64,000 bases of DNA from assembly GCA_050247075.1 (NCBI GenBank), contig JBFWUW010000022.1, forward strand, positions 26,892 to 90,891, in the 5' to 3' direction. Below are positions 8,160 to 16,834 of the stretch, in pieces; the first letter of the stretch is position 1, and every line of letters starts with the position of its first letter. This DNA comes from JBFWUW01 sp050247075 (GTDB lineage: Bacteria; Planctomycetota; Planctomycetia; Pirellulales; JBFWUW01). The notes under the pieces were generated by a model, which did no database searches, was not told the origin of the DNA, and was given only the letters and a program-made list of their open reading frames with translations. The position numbers and the translations under genes are program-made.

Positions 8160-9263
8160 TCACAGCATTTGCAACAGGTTTCGCCAGCTCTCGCGGTGTC
8201 CAAAGTCGGCTCGTGAGGATTCGAGCGTTTCGCCCACTAGCTGAAGAAAGCGGCGGCGGCCGGTCTCCCCCAGCAATACCAGCACGGAACCCGTGAACTC
8301 AGTGAAGTCGCGGACGTAGATATTTTGTCCCGTCACGAACTGGCGCTCGATCAACGATCGAATCGCCGAATCATCCGCGGCAGCAACGCCGCCTTGCACC
8401 ACAAACAGCAGTTCTCGAATTCCCTTGTCACGAACGGAGGGCAATTTATCCTCTGCTTGGCGCAAGGTGAGTTGCCGATCTTTTACCTCTACCGCCACGA
8501 CAACCTGATTCTCGGAGTCGCGGCACTCCAAGTCGGCCGCGTTGCCAGTACTGGCGTCGGCGGCGTTCACGTTAGTACTGGTGACAGTCTCGAACAGTGA
8601 GAATCGCTCGCCGATCGTTTGGAAAAGGGCCACCGAGCAGGCTTGCAGGCGGACACCTCCCGACCGCTGGGATAAAAAGGCCGCCAGTGTTTCTTGCACC
8701 TGCCCCAGGCTAACGCGATTCGGCACGGGATAAACAATCGACACGCGAGCCATGCGAACTTGGATGCACCGCAAGACCGCTTGCAGCAGTTGCAGCGCGA
8801 GGTCACCATTCGATTGAGCAAACTCAAGAACGGCTACGAGGCGGTCAAAGCCGTCCTTGTCTTTCTGCGCGCCGCGATTTTCCGCGACAATCGCCCCTAT
8901 GCGCAGCGGATTGTTGGCGTATGGTTCCGGCGAACCGCCCAGGACGCTGTTGTTCTCACGGTCGAAGGGAACAATCACTTTCTGGCAGACGGAACGGGCG
9001 TCAAACGCTCCATCCAGGCCACAACCGGCTTGAACGGCGCGGCAATCGAGAGAGGCATCCACGGCTTTGGCGAGAAGTTGCGCCGGCAACACGTAGCGAT
9101 AAGTCCGCGTCTTTGAATTGATCGAATCGGCAATCGCTTCCGTCACTTCCGCGGGAATCGGATCCTTTTCCGAACTGGCGGTGGACGAAACGATGGCATC
9201 CCACTCCGATCGCAGATGAAGCTGGCATTGCTCGATGAAACCTGGTGCAATCCCATCCGCCAT
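8160..9263 (-). CDS. type II restriction endonuclease, SacI-like family
   Basis: 367 residues. The ATG at 9263 shares a base with the stop codon of the methylase gene (TAATG), so the genes are probably translationally coupled; this decides the start over an upstream in-frame one. The block VCQKVIVPFDRENN followed by GSPEPYANNPLR (residues 92-121) is, to my knowledge, characteristic of the RE_SacI family. A PD-(D/E)xK-like core is seen as DLEC (244-247) and EVKDR (259-263). It would cut unmethylated DNA at the site protected by the partner. SacI itself cuts GAGCTC, but its partner is a cytosine methylase, so the site here may differ. Base composition is slightly lower in GC than the neighbours, in line with transfer. 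Confidence 0.75.
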   Translation of the reverse strand: MADGIAPGFIEQCQLHLRSEWDAIVSSTASSEKDPIPAEVTEAIADSINSKTRTYRYVLPAQLLAKAVDASLDCRAVQAGCGLDGAFDARSVCQKVIVPFDRENNSVLGGSPEPYANNPLRIGAIVAENRGAQKDKDGFDRLVAVLEFAQSNGDLALQLLQAVLRCIQVRMARVSIVYPVPNRVSLGQVQETLAAFLSQRSGGVRLQACSVALFQTIGERFSLFETVTSTNVNAADASTGNAADLECRDSENQVVVAVEVKDRQLTLRQAEDKLPSVRDKGIRELLFVVQGGVAAADDSAIRSLIERQFVTGQNIYVRDFTEFTGSVLVLLGETGRRRFLQLVGETLESSRADFGHRESWRNLLQML

Positions 9264-10174
9264 TAGTAATTCACCCACAGCACTTCTTGGCGAGGTTTTT
9301 TGATGGAATGGCATTGCTTGACCGGTGCCTCGATCTTGCGCCAATCCGCGAATAACTCATCGTACAACGCGCAGTGATAGCCGCTTACGGCGGCGCGGCC
9401 TTTGATCTTATGCAACCGCCGGGCAAACAGACGATGATCCCCGTCGGTCATTTCAAATCCATACGCCTTGCGATCGCCCCGGCTGTCGTGAACGTAGGGA
9501 GGGTCACAATAGAACAGTGTTTCAGGGCTGTCGTACAGGTCGATGACCTCCACCCAAGGGCGGTTTTCGATCTGCACCCGCAACAACCGTTCGGCGATTT
9601 CAGGCAGCCCCTGAATGCTACCCAGCCAGCGGGAAACAACCCCGCTCATGCCCGCCCGGCTGGTGTTTTTGCAGTTGGCCCAACGCCCCAACGATGCCGT
9701 TTGGGCCAACCCGGTTCTGACTTGTCGGGCCCGGACAAAGAATCGCCGCGCCCGCTCGAATTCGTCGATGGTGCCGTCCAGCGGCTGGCAGGCCACGTAG
9801 AACTCTTCTCGCGAAAAGGGGGTCAGGCCAATCGCTTCCACCAGCGCTTCTTTCCGCTCCCGCAAGACACGAAAGAAGTTGACCACTTCGCCATCCAAGT
9901 CGTTGTACGTCTCGGCGGGTGCGGCGGTGCGGTTAAGCAACACCGCCGCCGAACCGCCAAACGGCTCACAATAATGATGGGACTCTGGCAGTTGCGGCAA
10001 GAGCCACTCCAAGTGGCTGAACTTGCCGCCATACCAACCAAAGGCGATCTTGCGGCGATTGCGGCGGGTTGAGTCGAGCGGGGACTTCAATTCCAGCGGA
10101 AGTAGAGACTGTCCTTTGCCGCCAGCCTTGGCCGATCGGGCTGGTGTTTGGATGGGAGAAGGAACCCGGGCCAT
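9263..10174 (-). CDS. D12-class (Dam-like) N6-adenine DNA methyltransferase
   Basis: 303 residues. Motifs of the alpha-group adenine methylases are present: FGWYGGK (45-51), EPFGGSAAVLL (70-80, the AdoMet-binding motif I) and DPPY (224-227, the catalytic motif IV). The region between them would be the target recognition domain. It probably protects the host from the SacI-like nuclease encoded directly downstream, with which it overlaps by one base. The first 40 residues are basic and unrelated to the family core, so a later start is possible, although ATG 10174 has a weak GAGG upstream. Confidence 0.88.
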   Translation of the reverse strand: MARVPSPIQTPARSAKAGGKGQSLLPLELKSPLDSTRRNRRKIAFGWYGGKFSHLEWLLPQLPESHHYCEPFGGSAAVLLNRTAAPAETYNDLDGEVVNFFRVLRERKEALVEAIGLTPFSREEFYVACQPLDGTIDEFERARRFFVRARQVRTGLAQTASLGRWANCKNTSRAGMSGVVSRWLGSIQGLPEIAERLLRVQIENRPWVEVIDLYDSPETLFYCDPPYVHDSRGDRKAYGFEMTDGDHRLFARRLHKIKGRAAVSGYHCALYDELFADWRKIEAPVKQCHSIKKPRQEVLWVNY

Positions 10175-10461
10175 AGCGTGCCTCGCTTCGATCGCGACTA
10201 TTCAAATGTCCATTGTCGTGGCGATTATACCAAGTCAAGCAAGGCGTACCAGACTGCGCCTTTTCTTACGGCAAACAGATGGCTGCCGTCTTTTTCCTCA
10301 TTATTGGGATTCGGTGAGGCTTCACGCACTGCCTGCCACGGTCCAGGTAGCAATGCATTCCTTGCATCTGGCGGTTTTCAATTGGCCTGGACCTGGCGCG
10401 AGGCTTTTGCGACTATCCCGGCTCTTCTGCCATTTCGATTCTTGTCGCGGGAGTTTCCGCC

Positions 10462-10911
10462 GTGAACGTTCTTCGCTGCGCCATGTTGTTGGCTGTCATA
10501 TTTAGCCCTGCCCTGTTTTGGCCCGCGCCTGCCTGCGCTGGGCCGCTGGGGTTGTTTCCCTGGAACAAGTCCGAGGGGGCCGACGAGGGAGCCTCGCGAT
10601 CGGTCTATGCTCGCGGCACGTCGTCGGGCGAAACCCCATATCGCTCGGTGGCGGGGTCCAAAAAGCCCAACGTATTCCAACGCATGGGGCGCGGCACGCG
10701 CAACTTTTTCGGTTCCACCAAGAATGCCTTGACATTCAAGAAGAAAGCTCCCCCTTCGCCGGTCAGCGGCAAGACAACGTCGTGGTCGTCCAAAAAATCG
10801 AAGCCCAAGTCCACCAGCACCTCCTGGTTCGGTTCATGGTTTAAGCCCAAAGAACCGGAAAAGCCGATGGATATTAAGGAGTGGTTGAAGCAGGACCGGC
10901 TGGATTATTAG
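10462..10911 (+). CDS. small secreted basic protein, unknown function
   Basis: 149 residues from a GTG at 10462 with GGGAG 8 nt upstream. A signal peptide is clear (MLLAVIFSPALFWPAPACAG, residues about 8-27). The rest is rich in Lys, Ser, Thr and Pro with repeated FGS/WFG and KPKS-type segments and ends in an acidic tail (DIKEWLKQDRLDY). I know no family with an assigned role. It starts about 290 bp from the divergently oriented methylase gene. Confidence 0.65.
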   Translation: MNVLRCAMLLAVIFSPALFWPAPACAGPLGLFPWNKSEGADEGASRSVYARGTSSGETPYRSVAGSKKPNVFQRMGRGTRNFFGSTKNALTFKKKAPPSPVSGKTTSWSSKKSKPKSTSTSWFGSWFKPKEPEKPMDIKEWLKQDRLDY

Positions 10912-10925
10912 TGGGAGTGGGGAAG

Positions 10926-11034
10926 TTTTCAGTTTTCAGTGTTCAGTGTTCAGTGTTCAGTTTTCAGTGTTCAGTTTTCGGTGTTCAGTCATTCGCTGAA
11001 AGCTGATGGCTGACAGCTTGTCCGCTGACAGCTT
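10926..11034 (+). repeat. TTCAGTGTTCAG tandem repeat plus AGCTGATGGCTGACAGCTT unit
   Basis: About 60 bases of tandem TTCAGT(G/T)TTCAG units (10926-10989) are followed by CTGAAAGCTGATGGC and TGACAGCTT units. The same composite recurs at 12021-12092 on the other side of the isomerase gene in the same orientation. The last bases overlap the 3' end of that gene. Confidence 0.85.
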
Positions 11035-11930
11035 TATCTAGCAATCAGCTTCTCGATGGCTCGCAGGCTCTTGGCGGCCGCGGCATCCAGGTTGGCCTCG
11101 CTGCCGCCGCCGCGCAAGGGCGAACACATTTCGTAGGCCACGTAACCAGAAAACCCCCCTTCCCGCAGGCCGGCGAAAAACGCTTCCAGGTCGATAAAGC
11201 CATCGCCCAACGGCACCGCGCGAACCAGGGGCGGGTCGAGCCGCTGATAGTTGATCAATTGCGGCTGGTAGGCGAATCGCTCAATCCGTACGTAGTCGGC
11301 CAGCGTGGTCTGCACCATCCGCGGTGCCATCCGCAGGGCGGACTGGTACAAGTCGTCGCCCTGCAGCGCGACCGACCAGGGATCGAACATGGCCCGCAAA
11401 TTGTCGTGGGCCACGTCATTCAGCAGCTCCTCAAAACCGGCCGTCGACACGCCCACGTCGTGATGGTTTTGCAATCCAAGCACCACGCCATGTTCCGCGC
11501 AAATTTGCGCCGCTTCTCGCAAGGCATGTACGCAGCATTGCCAGTCGGTATGGATGCTGGCCGTATCGGCCGAGTACCCGCTGAACACCCGCACGATCTT
11601 GGCACCCAAGGCCTGCGCCATGCGGGCCAGATCGCGCACATAGGCCAGTTGCATTTCCACCAGGGGGACTTCACCCGCGTGGCGGCCGGCGGTGAAATCG
11701 GTGTACCCGGCGATGGTGGCAATCTCCAGACTCAGCTCGCGGGCGGTGTGGGCAATCACCGCCAGGCTCTCCTGGCCGGCATGGTCCAAAGGGGAGAGAT
11801 GCGGCCGTTTGCCTCCGATCTCCACCGCCGCATAGCCCAGGGCGCGTGCCTTCCGCAAAAAGTCCAACAGGCCCAGGCGATGCTGCCCCCAAGCGCCGGC
11901 GTAACTGACGGAAAACAAAGTGGGGATCAT
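11034..11930 (-). CDS. sugar phosphate isomerase/epimerase family TIM-barrel protein
   Basis: 298 residues from the ATG at 11930; an upstream in-frame start would add nine residues that do not fit the barrel start IPTLFSVSYA. AP-endonuclease-2/xylose-isomerase-like features are visible: YAAVEIGGKRPHLSP, LGAKIVRVFSG, VVLGLQNHHDVG, LRAMFDPWSVAL and GGFSGYVAYEMC. These hold metal-binding Glu, His and Asp positions at the barrel strand ends. Members isomerise or epimerise sugars or inositols; the substrate here is unknown. The gene is bracketed by two direct copies of the TTCAGTGTTCAG/AGCTGATGGC repeat. Confidence 0.8.
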   Translation of the reverse strand: MIPTLFSVSYAGAWGQHRLGLLDFLRKARALGYAAVEIGGKRPHLSPLDHAGQESLAVIAHTARELSLEIATIAGYTDFTAGRHAGEVPLVEMQLAYVRDLARMAQALGAKIVRVFSGYSADTASIHTDWQCCVHALREAAQICAEHGVVLGLQNHHDVGVSTAGFEELLNDVAHDNLRAMFDPWSVALQGDDLYQSALRMAPRMVQTTLADYVRIERFAYQPQLINYQRLDPPLVRAVPLGDGFIDLEAFFAGLREGGFSGYVAYEMCSPLRGGGSEANLDAAAAKSLRAIEKLIAR

Positions 11931-12020
11931 GGAGTACCGCCTGATGAGTTTGGGCACGCAAGATCGGCAACAGCCGTGCTGGCGGTGCTGGGATTAAGCG
12001 GTTGACTGTGGTGAAAGGGG

Positions 12021-12092
12021 TTCGGTGTTCAGTTTTCAGTGTTCGGTGATTCTCTGAAAGCTGATGGCTGACAGCTTCTCCGCTGATGGCTT
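12021..12092 (+). repeat. TTCAGTGTTCAG / AGCTGATGGCTGACAGCTT repeat, second copy
   Basis: A shorter version of the composite at 10926-11034 in direct orientation: TTCGGTGTTCAG-type units, then CTGAAAGCTGATGGC and TGACAGCTTCTCCGC. It lies between the isomerase gene and the BRCT-MerR-TPR gene. Confidence 0.8.
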
Positions 12093-12098
12093 CAAACA

Positions 12099-13322
12099 TC
12101 ATCCGCCGCTACGTTCAATCCGCTGGCGGGCTTCGTCCGACCAGGGGCTATCGGGGGCCAGCCGCATGAAGGTTTGCCAGTGGTGCAAGGCCTCGGCTGG
12201 GCGGTCCAACTCATCCAGCGTGCGGGCAAGCTGAAAATGGACATCGGGATAGTCGGGATGAAACACCAGCGCCCCGTGGAAGGCCGCGATGGCCAGTTCC
12301 CGCTGGCCCATTTCCGCCAACACGCAGCCTAGATTGGCCCGCGCTTCGACATAGTCCTCGTTGAGCTCGACCGCCATATAATAACGCTCGCGAGCAGCCG
12401 GCAGGTCTTCCTGGCGATACAGCAGTTCGGCCAGCCGAAAACAGGTCTCGGCGTGGGCACCCCCCGCGGCCAACGCGGCGCGGTACATCTCGACCGCGTC
12501 GTCCAGCCGGCCAGCGTCTTCCAACTCGGCCGCCCAATCGAGCATTTGGGCCGGTTCAGCCCGGGCCTTGTCGGCGGCTGTCGGTTGAATGGACAAGATG
12601 CCGGCGGGCGGTTCCGTCGCTTGGGCCGCGGCATCGCTGGCGTCGGCGGCGGGTGGCGATTCAAAATCGAACCGCCGTTGGCCGCCCGATTCGACCAGGC
12701 CGTCCCCCTGCCGCAGCAGCAGTTGCTTTCCCTCGACTAGCACGGGCAACTGCGCCAGCGGCCGCTCGATATGGGGCAGCACCCGCCGCAGCACGGCCAG
12801 CTTTTTCTCAATCGCCTGCGGGGAAACGCCGGCCGCCAGCAGTTCGGCCAACGTGCGGGCGGTGGTGATCTCCTGAAAATCAAAGTAAGGCAGCCGGCGG
12901 ACCTCGCGCGTGGGGCGAATCAGCCCCCGGCGATGCCAGCGGCGGATGACGGCCAGCGGCAGCCCCAGCAATTTGGCCAGCATGGCCGGCGTATACAAAC
13001 GATGGACCTGCTGCTCCCCTTCGACCAGGCCCAACCGGCCCCAAAAGCTGCTCTCGGCGATGATTTCTGGCGAACCTTGGCTAGCGGCCATGCGCTCGGC
13101 GGCGGCCAATAGCTGGCTGTCTGGCGAATCGTCCAGCGGCAGCGAACCCTCTCCCACGACCACGCAATGGACCGTGCTATCGAGTACCTCGGCCAGCACG
13201 CCGCCGTGCTGGTTGACCACTTGCTGGGCCTCGCGGCGGCTCATGCTGGCCAGTTTGCCAGCCAGCAGCACTCGCTGCCCGCGTAAGGATTCCGAAGCGG
13301 CGGTGGAACAAGCCACGGTCAT
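12099..13322 (-). CDS. BRCT - MerR-type HTH - TPR fusion protein
   Basis: 407 residues from the ATG at 13322. A further upstream in-frame start lacks homology-like sequence. Residues 12-100 resemble a BRCT domain (LRGQRVLLAGKLASMSRREA, then a variable core and SFWGRLGLV). Residues 108-180 are a MerR-type winged helix (YTPAMLAKLLGLPLAVIRRW, then RRGLIRPTR and YFDFQEITTARTLAELLAAG). A linker follows, and four TPR units fill about 280-400. DNA binding by the MerR part and partner binding by BRCT and TPR are inferred. It probably acts in the cytoplasm. No obvious metal or drug-binding C-terminus of classical MerR regulators is present. Confidence 0.8.
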   Translation of the reverse strand: MTVACSTAASESLRGQRVLLAGKLASMSRREAQQVVNQHGGVLAEVLDSTVHCVVVGEGSLPLDDSPDSQLLAAAERMAASQGSPEIIAESSFWGRLGLVEGEQQVHRLYTPAMLAKLLGLPLAVIRRWHRRGLIRPTREVRRLPYFDFQEITTARTLAELLAAGVSPQAIEKKLAVLRRVLPHIERPLAQLPVLVEGKQLLLRQGDGLVESGGQRRFDFESPPAADASDAAAQATEPPAGILSIQPTAADKARAEPAQMLDWAAELEDAGRLDDAVEMYRAALAAGGAHAETCFRLAELLYRQEDLPAARERYYMAVELNEDYVEARANLGCVLAEMGQRELAIAAFHGALVFHPDYPDVHFQLARTLDELDRPAEALHHWQTFMRLAPDSPWSDEARQRIERSGG

Positions 13323-13455
13323 GGAAAACCGGACGCGGGTTTGCCGCGCAAGAAGTAAACTCGCTGCAAAGAGAAGCCAGCGAGCCAGTCTCCCGCGTTC
13401 GGTGGAGTGTGTCAACCAAGGGCATTGAGCATTGCCATATCGCGTAAATCGACCA

Positions 13456-13749
13456 TTACGACCGGCCCGCCCAGTATCCTGGCAGCCGTTTGGAATGCGG
13501 GATGGCTATGATTCGTATCCGTTCGCCATCGAGGCGATAGACGACGCTGTAGGGATAACGCCGCAAGAGATGGCAGCGATGGCGGTCATCCAATAGCGGG
13601 TAGGCCGTGGGACTTGCCACGATTCCCGATATGGCACGTTCCAATGCTTCTTGGAAACCATCCGCCGCGCTTCGACTCCGCTGCTAATACCACGACAGCG
13701 CGGCCTCAAATTCGGCTTCGGCATCGACATGAATCGAGACCTCAGCCAT
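13456..13749 (-). pseudogene. ParE/RelE-family toxin gene interrupted by an amber codon
   Basis: The frame from ATG 13749 reads MAEVSIHVDAEAEFEAALSW, then Y, a TAG stop (13686-13684, codon 22), and continues in the same frame with QRSRSAADGFQEALERAI and onward to YSVVYRLDGERIRIIAIPHS and a TAA at 13456. Without the TAG this is a complete, normal-length ParE/RelE toxin of about 97 residues. The start overlaps the antitoxin stop by 8 nt, the usual arrangement. The single nonsense codon should truncate the toxin after 21 residues. A later ATG at 13644 would give only the C-terminal part. Read-through or sequencing error cannot be excluded. Confidence 0.85.
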
Positions 13750-13987
13750 CCGACTGGCCTTCGACTCGAGCGCGGCCCCGCCGTTTGGCTTCGTCCCAGG
13801 GGGACAATTGGGCGGTGCCGGCATCGATTTCGCGCGAGCGTCGCTCGATTTCCGGCATCCAGGCATCGTCGAATGGCCGCCGCAGCGAGCGGTCGCATTC
13901 GGCGATCAATGCTTCCACGAATTGCGTTCGCTCGTCTTCCGGCAAGGCCAGGACCGATTGCATGAGTCGCTCGGCGTCGGCTGTCAT
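13742..13987 (-). CDS. addiction-module antitoxin (TIGR02574 / Unstab_antitox type)
   Basis: 81 residues. LALPEDERTQFVEALIAECD and WMPEIERRSREIDAGTAQLS followed by PWDEAKRR match the pattern of short antitoxins of the putative addiction module component family, which bind and neutralise ParE/RelE toxins. It precedes and overlaps the toxin frame (ATGGCTGA overlap). Because the toxin gene carries a nonsense codon, this antitoxin may now be an orphan. Confidence 0.82.
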   Translation of the reverse strand: MTADAERLMQSVLALPEDERTQFVEALIAECDRSLRRPFDDAWMPEIERRSREIDAGTAQLSPWDEAKRRGRARVEGQSDG

Positions 13988-14192
13988 GGAAGTTCCACCG
14001 ATCAGCTAAAGGTTACCGTGGGCAAACATTGCGCCATTCCTTTGATTCAACTACGGGCCGCGGGACGTGTCAACGGCATGCGGCCAGAGCGGTAGTTCCT
14101 CCCGCCCCCTGGCCGAACCTTTCGGACTTTGGCGGGTCTGTCTACAATGCGGCCCGGCGAGCATTTTCCACGCAACCGAGGAATGGCAAAAC

Positions 14193-15959
14193 GTGCTACG
14201 GACCCATACGTGCGGTGAATTGACGGCGGCCCAGGTGGGCCAAGAGGTAACGCTGTGCGGCTGGGTCGATAGCTACCGCGACCACGGAGGCAGCCTGTTC
14301 TTGGACCTTCGCGACCGCTACGGCAAGACGCAGATTGTCATTAGCCCCGAGAGCGGGGCCGATTTGCAGCAACTGGCCCGCACGCTGCGGAGCGAGGACG
14401 TGATTTCCGCCACCGGCAAAATCGCCCGCCGGCCCGAGGGGACCACCAACCCCAAGCTGGCCACCGGCGAGATCGAGGTGCGGGCCGCCAAGATCGACAT
14501 GCTCAACAAAAGCCTGACGCCGCCGTTTCAACCCGGCGCCAAGGAACTGCCGGGCGAGGATCTGCGGCTGAAGCACCGCTATTTGGACCTGCGCCGGCCA
14601 GAGATGCAGCGGACGATGATCTTGCGGCACCGCATGATTAAGCTGATGCGCGACTACTTCGACCAGCACGGCTTTATCGAGGTCGAAACGCCCATGCTGG
14701 GCCGCAGCACGCCGGAGGGCGCCCGCGATTATCTCGTCCCCAGCCGGGTCCATCGCGGTTCTTTCTATGCCTTGCCGCAATCGCCGCAGCTTTACAAGCA
14801 GATCTTGATGATTGGCGGGTACGACCGCTACGTGCAGGTCGCCCGCTGCTTTCGCGATGAAGACCTGCGGGCAGACCGCCAGCCAGAGTTCACCCAGTTG
14901 GACGTGGAAATGGCCTTTGTCACGGCCGACGACGTGATCGGCATGATTGAAGGGCTGGTGGCTTTTGAGGCCCAGGAGATTCTCAAGCTGGAAGTCCCCC
15001 TGCCGCTGCCGCGGATGACCTACGACGAAGCGATGGAGCGGTTTGGGCACGACGCGCCCGACCTGCGGTTTGGCCTGGAGATCATCGACGCCACCGACCT
15101 GGCGGGCGAGTGCGAGTTTCGCGTGTTGCGCAGCGCGGTGGAAGCCGGCGGCCGTGTGCGCGGACTGAACGCCAAGGGGGCCGCCGCCAAGTATTCGCGC
15201 AAGGGAATCGACGAGCTGACCTCTTTCGTGCAGCACGACTATGGGGCCAAGGGGCTGCTGTGGTTCAAGGTGGAAGAGGGGCGCGTGTTGGCCTCTCCCA
15301 CCGCCAAGAACTTTACGCCGGAGTGGCTAACCAAACTGGCCGATCGCATGGATGCCCAGGTGGGCGACTTTCTGGTCTTTGTGGCCGACAAGTTTGATGT
15401 GACCTGCAAGGCCCTGTACGGGCTGCGGAAGCGGTTTGGCGTGGAGTTGAAGCTGTACGATCCCAAGAGCATGCATTTTTCGTGGATCGTGGAGTTTCCC
15501 ATGTTCGCCCAGGACGAAGAGACTGGCGGCTGGGCCGCCATGCACCACCCCTTCACCGCGCCGCGGCCACAAGACTTGCCGCGGCTGTCGAGCGATCCCG
15601 GCGCATGCCGGGCGGTAGCCTACGATCTGGTCATCAACGGGTCCGAGGCGGGGGGCGGCACGATCCGCATCCACGACCAGGCGACGCAAGAGCAAGTCTT
15701 TGGCTTGCTGGGCATCTCGCCCGACACGCAGCGCGAGCGGTTCGGGTTTCTGCTCGACGCGCTCAAATTCGGCGCGCCGCCGCACGGCGGCATCGCCCTG
15801 GGCATCGACCGTTGGGTGATGCTATTCGCCGGTCTGGACAACATCCGCGACTGCATCGCCTTCCCCAAAACCCAACGCGCCGCGGATCTAATGACCGAAG
15901 CGCCGGGGCAGGTCGATGCGAAGCAGTTGAAGGAGTTGGGTGTGAAGATTGAAAAGTAG
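14193..15959 (+). CDS. aspS: aspartyl-tRNA synthetase
   Basis: 588 residues from the GTG at 14193, where bacterial AspRS proteins normally begin (LRTHTCGELTAAQVG); GAGGA lies about 10 nt upstream. An OB-fold anticodon-binding domain covers 1-110. The class II catalytic core has motif 1 (FIEVETPMLGRSTPEGARDY), motif 2 (RCFRDEDLRADRQPEFTQLD) and motif 3 (GIALGIDRWVMLFAG). The bacterial GAD insertion lies between motifs 2 and 3. It charges tRNA-Asp in the cytoplasm. The length matches the bacterial type. Whether it also charges tRNA-Asn cannot be told from the sequence alone. Confidence 0.95.
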   Translation: MLRTHTCGELTAAQVGQEVTLCGWVDSYRDHGGSLFLDLRDRYGKTQIVISPESGADLQQLARTLRSEDVISATGKIARRPEGTTNPKLATGEIEVRAAKIDMLNKSLTPPFQPGAKELPGEDLRLKHRYLDLRRPEMQRTMILRHRMIKLMRDYFDQHGFIEVETPMLGRSTPEGARDYLVPSRVHRGSFYALPQSPQLYKQILMIGGYDRYVQVARCFRDEDLRADRQPEFTQLDVEMAFVTADDVIGMIEGLVAFEAQEILKLEVPLPLPRMTYDEAMERFGHDAPDLRFGLEIIDATDLAGECEFRVLRSAVEAGGRVRGLNAKGAAAKYSRKGIDELTSFVQHDYGAKGLLWFKVEEGRVLASPTAKNFTPEWLTKLADRMDAQVGDFLVFVADKFDVTCKALYGLRKRFGVELKLYDPKSMHFSWIVEFPMFAQDEETGGWAAMHHPFTAPRPQDLPRLSSDPGACRAVAYDLVINGSEAGGGTIRIHDQATQEQVFGLLGISPDTQRERFGFLLDALKFGAPPHGGIALGIDRWVMLFAGLDNIRDCIAFPKTQRAADLMTEAPGQVDAKQLKELGVKIEK

Positions 15960-15980
15960 GCTGATGGCGAGAGGCTGTCG

Positions 15981-16044
15981 GAGGCCTTTCCAACACCGAT
16001 GGTGGCAGAACACTCGCGCCATCGGCGTTGGAAACGCCTCCTAC
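15981..16044 (-). repeat. two short covarying hairpin elements, one degenerate
   Basis: On the minus strand GTAGGA is followed by GGCGTT, loop TCC and AACGCC (plus-strand 16024-16044), a perfect stem. A second, degenerate unit faces it (GGCCTT, TCC, AACACC at about 15983-15997). The pair lies between aspS and ruvA. Confidence 0.65.
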
Positions 16045-16085
16045 AAACGGCAAACTGACAACTAAAAACTGAATACTATCTCCCC

Positions 16086-16715
16086 TTGATCACCAAAATC
16101 TCCGGCAAACTCCTGGCTGTGGGCGAAGGCGTACTGACGCTGGAGGTCGGTTCGTTTGAATACGAGCTGTTCATTCCGGAGTTCAACCGCCGGCAGTTGC
16201 AGCACCAGGTGGGGCAAGAGATCCGCCTGTACACGATTGAGTACCTGGAAGGGAACGCCATGCAGGGCTACCTCACCCCGCGGCTGATTGGCTTTCTCAG
16301 CGAGGCCGAACGCGAGTTCTTTGACCTGGTCTGCTCGGTGGACGGCATCGGCACCAAGAAGGCCTTGCGGGCCATGGTCCGCCCCGTTCGGGAAGTCGCC
16401 ACCGCCATCGAGGAGCAAGACGCCAAGACGTTGTCGGCACTGCCGGGTGTCGGCCCGGCCACGGCCGAGCGGATCATCGCCAAGCTTCGCCGCAAAGTGC
16501 CCAAGTTCGCCCTGATGGTTGCCCGCGACGAACCACCGGCCGAGACCGACACACCGCGCGATCTGATCAACGAATCGTTCGAGGCGCTCCGCTCCGTCGG
16601 CCATAATGAAAGCGATGCCCGGCGTCTGCTGGACACCGTGCTGGCCACCAAGAAAAAATTCAAGGATGTGCAAGAAGTGCTGCAAGCCGTTTACAACAGC
16701 CGGCAAGGCGGGTAG
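16086..16715 (+). CDS. ruvA: Holliday junction branch migration protein RuvA
   Basis: 209 residues from a TTG at 16086, giving the normal RuvA N-terminus ITKISGKLLAVGEGVLTLEV. An OB-fold occupies about 1-65. Two helix-hairpin-helix motifs follow (VDGIGTKKALRAM about 86 and LPGVGPATAERIIAKL about 118-133), and a C-terminal domain for RuvB contact ends in DVQEVLQAVYN. RuvA tetramers bind four-way junctions and load the RuvB motor. No ruvB or ruvC is adjacent. The leader carries an ACTGACAACTAAAAACTGAA stretch of the TTCAG repeat type. Confidence 0.88.
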   Translation: MITKISGKLLAVGEGVLTLEVGSFEYELFIPEFNRRQLQHQVGQEIRLYTIEYLEGNAMQGYLTPRLIGFLSEAEREFFDLVCSVDGIGTKKALRAMVRPVREVATAIEEQDAKTLSALPGVGPATAERIIAKLRRKVPKFALMVARDEPPAETDTPRDLINESFEALRSVGHNESDARRLLDTVLATKKKFKDVQEVLQAVYNSRQGG

Positions 16716-16730
16716 TTCGATACCTGTTCT

Positions 16731-16834
16731 TGCGTTTCGTATGGCCAATGAACCCAGGCCGACCAACGGGAAGGCCGAAAGCCAAGCAATTTGAAGCGTT
16801 CGCACGGGATCATTATCCCAAACGAACCGCTATT
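16731..16834 (+). repeat. 103-bp dispersed repeat, copy 1
   Basis: Shares AGGCCGACCAACGGGAAGGC, TTTGAAGCGTTCG, GGATCATTAT and AACGAACCGCTAT in order and spacing with 28751-28854 and, inverted, with 41377-41479. GGGAT and ATCCC around CATT can form a hairpin. It lies in the ruvA-apgM gap. Confidence 0.85.

Noticed and set aside
10926..10989. Possible CRISPR-like array
   Set aside because: Units of TTCAGTGTTCAG are contiguous and degenerate, with no spacers and no cas genes nearby.
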